Source of the DNA: Ichthyophonus hoferi
Lineage: Eukaryota; Opisthokonta; Ichthyosporea; Ichthyophonida; Ichthyophonidae
DNA length: 13,944 nt
Direction: 5' to 3'
Assembly: GCA_002751075.1 (NCBI GenBank)
Contig: NAOQ01000154.1
Span: 117,325 to 131,268 of the forward strand
Made by a program: the position numbers and the translations under genes. The notes under the pieces were generated by a model. It was given only the letters and a program-made list of their open reading frames with translations, did no database searches and was not told the origin of the DNA. Positions 1 to 6,706 of the stretch are shown one piece after another; the first letter of the stretch is position 1; each line of letters begins with the position of its first letter.

Positions 1-25
1 AAAAAAAAAAAAAAAAAAAAAAAAA
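1..25. repeat. Poly-A run at the window edge
   Basis: The first 25 bases are all A. Nothing to its left is visible, so it could be the tail of a retroposed element lying outside the window, or simply a homopolymer where the assembly broke. No target-site duplication can be tested. Confidence 0.95.
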
Positions 26-796
26 GTATGTAAATAACTATGATAAAGTAGTAAAGGCAAATGCTGTATGAAACAGAAGACTGTCATAGTTATATCATAC
101 TGTATACTGTGTTAAGCGTGCCGTTTGACCAATAAATGTCTGAACAGGTATGTCTAAGGCATTCACTGTTGTTTTGATGAAAACAGGCGTGTGTGGTCTG
201 GGATGTATGTGTATTTATTTATATAAAAGCATGTGCATGTCTATGTGTATGAAGTTGAGTGTGTGTAAATAAGCGTAGTATGTGAAGGAGAGTTGAGAAA
301 AAGAGAAGGGAATGATATATGGGGAAACCATGCTCGTATATGTTGTCCTAAAGCTTTGTTTGCGCAATTATTTACGTAAGATAGGAATAATAACATGGTC
401 TAAATATAATATATGTATATGAAATAATAGATGAGGCGGAGAGTGGGAACGGGGCATGTGTAATATCTCTTGTGTTGTTGAATTGTTGAATACACGTATT
501 GAATTAGCGAACAATGAAAAAACAACATTAAAACATGGAAGACTATAAAAGTAAACAATGATAAGACCCAGTGTGAGAAAAGATAAGGGTGTATGAAACT
601 AATATATTTTAAAGATTACATAGGATGAGGATACTATTAAAACAAAGAGTAAACTTATAATAGACACTATGCTTTATACATTTTCCTTTCCCTTTATTTT
701 TACGTCTATACACAAGTATATACATAAGATGCTTGCCCAACCCAAACAACCATGGTACAGGCATTATTCCACAGAGCGTAAAACTAACACTTATTA
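26..796. other. G-skewed, low-complexity stretch without a supported gene
   Basis: The plus strand is rich in TG, GTAT and GA words and strongly favours G over C; 241-300 holds 20 G and 2 C. The minus strand is therefore C/T-rich, the same asymmetry as in the introns of the 6707-9318 gene. Open frames at 609-800 (minus) and 669-899 (plus) are mostly hydrophobic or Lys-rich and lack convincing splice or start context. A minus-strand AATAAA at 693-698 lies about 100 bases beyond the stop of the candidate gene at 797-1413 and could be its poly-A signal. The stretch may be 3' flank or an intron of a minus-strand transcript. Confidence 0.5.
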
Positions 797-1413
797 TCAA
801 GTTAAAAAGCCATACCTGTCCAATTTAATAATTAAGCCAAATTCAACACTATCAATGGCCCTAGATGCTGAACTGTGTACCTTAAATATCTATGTATAGT
901 ATATATTATATAATATATAACAATATATATATATATACTACACTAGCCGTTGTAAATGCGTACATGTGTGTAGGCCCGCTTAATCTTGGGAAATAGATTG
1001 ATCAATACCATTAGGGCTGGAACATCTTTGCCATGATGTAATTGTAATTGTTTACTTTCTTGGATGACTATTGCAATTATCAGTATATATTTTTTTTCTG
1101 AAATTCCAGTCTAATATTTATCATTCATATTATTGGCAAGTAATAGTAGTGTAGTACTAATCCCTAATTAACCACACCTTTCTTTTCTTTGTAAATAAGG
1201 AGATCATAAATAACTCGCTGTTGTAAACATTGTAGAGTTTATAGATTGTCACTGGTGGCTCAGCGATCGCTGACCCACATGTACATAAATAAATATGGAA
1301 TGTATGACATAATCCTGTGAAATTCGTGAGATGGGCCCATCAAATCCACGAGGTTCCTCTTTAAATATTCATTGCATAACATTATCTTAAAGGTTGTAAT
1401 GCAAGCTTCCTTC
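797..1413 (-). CDS. Candidate spliced minus-strand gene, 3' part, function unknown
   Basis: Four minus-strand open stretches chain with matching phases: 1285 to about 1413, 1178-1217, 964-1110 and 797-889, ending in TGA. The implied introns, 1218-1284, 1111-1177 and 890-963, are 67, 67 and 74 bases long, begin with GTACAT, GTGTGG and GTACGC, and end in AG. The last is almost pure AT repeat. The 964-1110 exon gives 49 codons with hydrophobic and Lys-rich parts (for example KKYILIIAIVIQESK). The final exon gives IFKVHSSASRAIDS and ends KLDRYGFLT. A minus-strand AATAAA follows at 693-698. The agreement of intron sizes is the main support. Alternative junctions with other phases also give open readings, no family was recognised, and chance open frames of this size are common here. 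The 5' end is not located. Confidence 0.28.
891..940. repeat. AT-rich simple repeat
   Basis: Imperfect TA/AT repeats include an uninterrupted (AT)n core near 923-937. The tract would fall inside the 74-base intron proposed at 890-963. Confidence 0.85.
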
Positions 1414-1782
1414 TCTTATATTGTCATAGAAAACATGGCAAGAATACAATGCTAGGGTATCAATTTATTTATGGCTTATTATGCTACAGAATAGTTGGTA
1501 CTTCTATACTAAAACCTGTAACTGTGTATGTGTAATTCCTGCATGTGATTTTTGGTTACAAGAATCAAGCTAATTCATCCACTAAAAATAACAACTGTGG
1601 CATGACTGTTAGTTATGTAATCAAACCTAATACATTGTAATATTTTATACCACTTATAGGTTGCTATTATTGTGAAGGAGATTTATGTGAATAAATGTAC
1701 TATCAAAATGAAGCGTTGGCATATTGTTCCTGCACATATATATTTTTTATTGATTTTAAAATGACTTTACAATGTCTCTAAA
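1414..1782. other. Stretch between two minus-strand candidates, nothing firm
   Basis: AT-rich DNA. Short minus-strand open stretches occur around 1560-1730, and one near 1420-1490 reads LALYSCHVFYDN, but no consistent exon chain could be fixed. They may be upstream exons of the 797-1413 candidate. A minus-strand AATAAA at 1746-1751 lies 32 bases past the stop of the next candidate upstream. Confidence 0.35.
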
Positions 1783-2068
1783 TCATACTGATGTAAAAAC
1801 ATTAAATGGAAATATCAAAGAAAAAAAGGGAAAAAAAAGACTTGGTTCTATTTCATGAGCGTTTAAACTGGTGTAATCAAAATTGGAATATACTACTACA
1901 TTGTATTAAATTATCTAACTCATTTGCAAGCATCAACTATACAAGCCGTTATTGTTGTTTTGCTTCAATACTTTTTTTTATTTTTCCATTGATAATATAA
2001 CTCTCAATGATTCCACCAATGGCAAGAGCCACTACATTAAGCATTGTGAGTTGGATTGCTAAAATGAT
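1783..2068 (-). CDS. Candidate two-exon minus-strand gene end with a membrane helix
   Basis: Exon 1972-2068 is open for 32 codons plus one base and is strongly hydrophobic at its start (ILAIQLTMLNVVALAIGG), which would make one membrane-spanning helix, followed by a Lys-rich turn (NGKIKK). A GTATTG donor opens a 76-base intron (1896-1971) ending in TAG. Exon 1783-1895 continues in phase for 36 codons, with a second hydrophobic, Phe-rich stretch (SLFFPFFSLIFPF), and ends in TGA. A minus-strand AATAAA lies 32 bases downstream at 1746-1751, a good position for a poly-A signal. The 5' portion was not found. The plus-strand frame at 1806-2000 is taken as a shadow. No family is recognised, and a chance reading cannot be excluded. 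Confidence 0.3.
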
Positions 2069-2267
2069 CTAACTAATAATAAATGCACATTAACACAAAA
2101 TGAGCTACACCTAATTAAAAAGTTGTAAAATAATTTCAAAGAAACATGCATGGATTTTTTTTAAACCGGAATATTTAATTAATTTGGGTATGTCTTTATA
2201 TGCCTATAATCATTTAATATTATTGGCAATGACTATTGCATGTGTAGTCTGAAAGAATAGTTAGTGT

Positions 2268-2558
2268 AATCTAAATCTGCCAATCAAAGGATATATCAAT
2301 TTCATAATTGGAGCCAAATGTCAATCCAAGACGAATGGTCAGGATGCAACCAACCAATGGCAGCAATCCTGCAGCTTTTCAGATCATTTGCTTTCAGTCC
2401 AGATAACTCAATGTCTAGGCGTACTGCCTAAGACAAATCCGGCAGCTTTTACCAATGACTCTACAGTCTTGCAACTGCTAAGGAGAGACCATACAGTTTT
2501 TATTTGTGTTGAGGAAACTTGGAATTTTTCCTTCAACAACGTTGTTGTCAAAGAATGA
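2268..2558 (+). CDS. Alternative plus-strand open stretch over the same GC island
   Basis: This frame is open for 96 codons to a TGA and has no ATG near its start, so it could only be an internal or terminal exon. It covers the whole GC-raised island 2300-2550 without needing an intron, which favours it over the minus-strand chain there. Its composition is ordinary for a protein (for example LGVLPKTNPAAFTNDSTVLQ). No family is recognised. It and the minus-strand model are mutually exclusive at face value. Codon position statistics or transcripts would choose between them. Confidence 0.25.
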   Translation, partial: NLNLPIKGYINFIIGAKCQSKTNGQDATNQWQQSCSFSDHLLSVQITQCLGVLPKTNPAAFTNDSTVLQLLRRDHTVFICVEETWNFSFNNVVVKE

Positions 2559-3052
2559 CATCATGCCCATCCCTATATCACATAATTGAGTTATATGATG
2601 AGGATCTGTGAAGCTGCATAAAGTTTTGTTACCTCTAAGGATGCATTCAATAACATAGTTTCCCTTTATTGGTAATAAAATATCAAATTATAGTTTTAAT
2701 TAATTAACCTTGTATTACAAGTAGTTGTAGAAACTATATGGTTCATAGAGTTATTAATACTAATATGCCTGGTCTGGGTACTGCCCATGTCCGATATAGC
2801 CTTGATAGATCGATCTGTCGCAGTGCCATTGGATTATATGGGTTTATTATAAGAAGATTGTAATTGTGACTATATATTCAGATAATGTAATGTCCGTGAA
2901 AGCAAATAATTCTGGCATAATTTTATTGTTTTGAAACATGTTGACTTTATTCCCTTTTGATCTACAATCACTATGTTGTAAACATGTAGTTTGTGTTTAA
3001 ACCATTTATTATCACACTCTTCAATTGTATATTTTTGTTTGACGCTCTTCAT
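2302..3052 (-). CDS. Candidate spliced minus-strand gene over GC islands, function unknown
   Basis: Islands of raised GC at 2302-2560 and 2761-2830 lie in much more AT-rich DNA. On the minus strand they chain as exon 2761-2829 (from an ATG, MALRQIDLSRLYRTWAVPRP), a 97-base very AT-rich intron 2664-2760 (donor GTATTA), exon 2495-2663 (56 codons, including CSFTDPHH and GKIPSFLNTNKN), a 71-base intron 2424-2494 (donor GTATGG, acceptor CAG) and exon 2302-2423 ending in TGA (ending SSWIDIWLQL), all in phase. A 60-codon minus frame with its own ATG at 2870-3052 could be an upstream exon, but no junction to 2829 was fixed. Against the model, the proposed 71-base intron is as GC-rich as its exons, and a plus-strand frame is open without a break over 2268-2558. 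Strand assignment is therefore uncertain. Confidence 0.33.
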
Positions 3053-3979
3053 ATAACCTTTTGTGATTATTTGAAAGAACGTTTTTTTTAAAAAAAAATT
3101 AAGATTAAAATTTGTAGGACATAGTTACGATGGTCACACTTGCCTCAAATAATGCAATGCAAAATATTAAATACTTGTACTGGATTTTGAATAGATAATA
3201 TTGATAGAATACCCATCGCTGAGGATTCGTAGAAATTTATGAAATTATCCATAGTGCAGTTCAAGTCTACTACCCCCCCCACAACCCATATATTATTTCA
3301 GTACTATAAACAAAATTACCATACAAATATGACTCCGTTTTGGTTAGGAATTTGTTATAAGGTGTCTAAACCCTTTCAGGCATATTATTTGTATCATCAA
3401 TAGTTAGTAGAAATCTACCCATACCCAGGTAGGCAAACCAATTTTCCATAGATATGTGTTGCTCAAAATAAAAGCTGAAGCTGGAAAGAGCTTTTTGCGT
3501 TGTGGTAATATACAGTATGATTGAATCCATCTAGATCCCATTGTCTTGCTCAGTACAACACCTTACCTTAGTGTTTGATACAGTTGTAAATACATACCTG
3601 TTATGATTTAACTAATCAGCGTTGGTTTCAACATATCAAGTTTCACGAAGGAAATTGGTCCCCTCTAGAACAGTGCCAACCACTATAACACGTGGACTAT
3701 TACTAGGAGTTTATTATTGACTTTCTCGGTTTTTTTCTTAGATATTTATTTTTGCATATTTATTCATTTATCTATTTATAATTGGGCAATAATTGTACAT
3801 TCAATGGTAAATGTAATGTCATACATAGTAAATCAATTGCCGCAGCCACAACTGTATGCAACTCAACTTAGTTTGATCAATAATATGCATACCTATATTC
3901 ATTTCTTGACACCGGTGTCATAAGCACATAAAATACTATGTCTGTATTTAGATTAATAGGGTCTATATACAATAACCAA
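3053..3979. other. AT-rich stretch without a supported gene
   Basis: This stretch holds a perfect T8A8 palindrome at 3082-3097, a C8 run near 3274, and a 14-bp perfect palindrome at 3907-3920. A plus-strand open frame at 3717-3923 begins with a hydrophobic Phe/Ile-rich run, but it has no good start and no convincing splice partner. No RNA gene or repeat family is seen. Confidence 0.5.
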
Positions 3980-4391
3980 GTGACAGCTCTCATGTGGATA
4001 AAATAAGAGTATTAAAGATATCTTTCTACAATGCAGAAAGGACTTCCAGTAAAAACCAAGTTGCATTGATTATACAAGGAGTAGTTACTAAAGTTAAGCA
4101 TTTGAATTATAAATGCAAGAGATAATATCGGTTGCTCTTACATTTTGATTTACTTTGCAATTCGTTCAAATAATTAGTGAATCGTATGTAGAGTACCAAG
4201 GTATTGCTATAATTAATGATGTCATACAAGATACTCCTCTAAAGCAGAAAGAGATTAAAGCCAGACCAAAAAGGTCAAATGAATTACCAGTCCAATACAG
4301 ATGTACAGCTATAATGAGAACTGTGCGGGACCAACATCAACTCATCTCGTCAACAATACCAGCTATTTTTATCAAGAATAATTTTTCATAA
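3980..4391 (+). CDS. Possible plus-strand coding stretches, unrecognised
   Basis: Two neighbouring plus-strand open stretches of ordinary composition lie here. One runs from about 3980 for 49 codons (including KNQVALIIQGVVTKVK). The second runs from 4149 to a TAA at 4389-4391, 80 codons long (including DVIQDTPLKQKEIKARPKR). Neither starts with a well-placed ATG, so they would have to be exons, but a phase-compatible intron joining them was not found. The second ends only 6 bases from the stop of the minus-strand candidate at 4398, a convergent arrangement. GC is only slightly raised. Open frames of this length are expected by chance here, so this is a weak call. Confidence 0.2.
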
Positions 4392-4397
4392 AGTAGA

Positions 4398-5187
4398 TCA
4401 GAAGAGACCAAAATTCTCTAAACTTGTTAGTCTAAATGTATCATTGGAGGCTGTGTCAAGATCAATATCCGCCCGGAACTGAGTCGGTTCAGACTGATGG
4501 TTGTTGGGGACAGCGAATTCTTCGAAATATGAAGGAAGTGATATTTCCATTTTCTTGTCAACTCTCATGGACTAGGCACAGGTGATGAAGATAAACGGAA
4601 GCTTGCATTTTAGTAAAATGATGTTGGCGTTGGAAGAACTTGGGACTTGGGCTTTTGTCATACCTTAATAAAAAGTAAACAGTTTTACTGAGTTTCAAGC
4701 AGCATTTATTTACGTATAGATTAGTCAGTCCTTCACAGATCTTAGAAATTTGATTAAATAGTTGCTGCACAAGTCGCTGGCCAGCAGTACTTGCTAGTTA
4801 AGTATTGGATTTTAAGCTTATACCCATTTTGTAAGGAGATATTCCTAATTAAAAATATTAGCACCTCTAACTATATAATTTTACTTGGGGTTTGACCTCT
4901 AGATATAAAACGCCAGTTAACATCCCCTTAACACTTAACTTAAAACTAGATTGGTTTCCTAATATCTACTATTTTTTAACATGCATAAAAACAAATACCT
5001 CTGATAAACTTCAAACAAGTCACTTTGAGTGCCTACATATCAATAATAAGATTTTAACTGCAATAAGAATATCTAACAATGAGTGTCACCCCACTGAAAT
5101 AATGAAATTTACATCAAGATCATTAATTACCAATACTTAACTGGACCAGTGCTCTACGTAATGCAACGTTTCTAACCTACTCATGAT
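4398..5187 (-). CDS. Candidate four-exon minus-strand gene, 3' part
   Basis: Exons 5158-5187, 4999-5032, 4714-4793 and 4398-4571 join with phases 0, 1 and 0. Introns are 125, 205 and 142 bases, with donors GTAGAG, GTATTT and GTAAAT. The last acceptor, ending at 4572, follows a clear pyrimidine tract. The spliced product would be helical at first (RLETLHYALK, then STAGQRLVQQLFNQISKICE). The last exon is 57 codons plus TGA: a Lys-rich turn, SLPSYFEEFAVPNN, and an acidic stretch (FRADIDLDTASNDTF) ending LENFGLF. The last exon and the 4760-4793 part are GC-raised against their flanks. The last exon also holds its own ATG at 4550 with a purine at -3, so a short intronless 50-codon gene is an alternative. 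The helical and acidic layout is loosely like C-termini of fungal transcription factors, but no motif proves that. Confidence 0.38.
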
Positions 5188-5356
5188 CTGTATGTATGTT
5201 ATTATGAAACACAACATGTGCTGATACTAGCATATATGGTAACATAATTGGTTTAATGTGAGGACCATTATTGCATATTTGTACATACTATTTAATGCAA
5301 TTGTTAAAAGCTTTAACATCCTTTTTAAGATGAGCTAACTAAAATGCTAATCCAAC

Positions 5357-5473
5357 CTTAATAGATATGGCTAATTCACGTATATGTATAACCCGGTATT
5401 GAAATATATCGAAATAACCTATTGGATAAGACTTAACTATTTTAAGTGAGCGGGAATACCACTGGCTATCTAT
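5357..5473 (-). CDS. Possible upstream exon of the 4398-5187 candidate
   Basis: A 39-codon minus-strand open stretch follows an AG at 5474 and stops before GTTGGA at 5356. It contains DSQWYSRSLKIVKSYPIGYF and keeps phase 0 on both sides, so it could join directly to the exon ending at 5187. A 32-base exon at 5289-5320 with a strong GTATGT donor is another way through the gap. The order and junctions are unresolved. Confidence 0.22.
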
Positions 5474-6706
5474 CTACGATTGTAGTGGAAACTATCCAAT
5501 GGTTTGAATAGCTTGCTTTTCTAGGGCAATAAATAAAAAATACCATAAATATAGAATAGCATATTTTTCCCGAAAGGAACTAGTATAGTCTAAATGTAGC
5601 CTCTAGTCACGAAACGATTAATCTATTTCCATTACAAAATAAAAGTATCGTAAATTCCAATAATTACTATACTCATACCTACACTACGGTGGGAATGAAG
5701 AAACTTTGATAGTCTTCAGTATTCATTGGATCTCGTCAACGTTAGCATCCAAGTTTAGAGTAATACAACTTAGTTAAAAATTGTAAGAGAATAAAGTAAT
5801 GTACTTGGAATCACACCTACACCAATTTTCGTTTTTGAAACCATCCATATAGAACAAAATTATCTTGTCATAGCTGTAGTATACGTGAACAAACTTTACT
5901 ATATCTTAAAACGGATAGATCTATCCATTACAAATAATAATAAATATAGGCACATAAGACTTCAACACTAACATCATGACATGTGAGCTTGCTATGATAC
6001 TATACATATATATTTAATCGTAGAGTCATCTCTACACGATGAACTATGTGTATCAATTTATTCATTGTTGGTGACCGATCATTACTTTCCATCCATTAAT
6101 AATATATGTATATGAATAATTGTCTATTTATATTGATATATGGTATATATATGTATGTACATCATTGCGTTGTAACGTCAAAATATGAGATAGAAAATCA
6201 TTCTAGCCAATAAAAGTTATATGCACGGATTGATGTGGAGCAGCCATATATATCCACAATAAGGTCTAAAGCGAGTTGATAGTAAGTTAATTTACCATCC
6301 GTATACGTAAAGTTTGATCTGATGTTCTAATAAGTTGATAAAATATTTGATACTTCAAAATTAACCAGAAAATACCGACAGGTTATGTTTGTTTAGAGCG
6401 TTGCAAATTTCAAATGTCGTTAAGGTAATAGTGAATTGGCTTCCTGATTGACGAATGCTACACATAAGTCATATGGTCTAGCACTAACAGCTGTTGTTCA
6501 AACAAACAAAGTCTGTAGGTGCTAAATGAGTCTAATCGATTACCATAATCGATAAGTCAGAATATATCCACACTAGATCAGTAAGAGCAAGCCACATTGA
6601 TCTGCAATCAAGATCTTGCAGCTATATGAACCAACACCACCTGCTAATATACAATGACCCTCCTCATATCTCATATAAGAGTGCAAAGATCGCTGTATAT
6701 GAGGGA
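5474..6706. other. AT-rich stretch, no gene fixed
   Basis: GC is low, and ATATGTATATG-type simple sequence occurs around 6100-6170. Short minus-strand open pieces occur at about 5690-5730 (MNTEDYQSFFIPT, ending at a possible GTAGTG donor) and 5900-6070, and could be 5' exons of the 4398-5473 candidate. They could not be ordered with matching phases. Nothing else is supported. Confidence 0.4.

Noticed and set aside
1249-1290. GGTGGCTCAGCGATCGCTGA resembling the A-box of a tRNA-derived SINE
   Set aside because: No B-box, no tRNA fold and no tail follow. The likeness comes from the palindrome at 1260-1273.
2741-2880. A short D-x-G-S-T motif in one minus frame, resembling a retropepsin active site
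   Set aside because: Only the tetrad-like word is present. The expected flanking residues of the protease are absent, the same DNA reads well in another frame, and no polymerase or integrase is nearby.
4558-4770. Single 70-codon minus-strand frame as a stand-alone gene
   Set aside because: Its first part matches the exon 4714-4793, but the rest coincides with a proposed intron that has a strong pyrimidine tract before its acceptor, and it lacks a normal ATG start.
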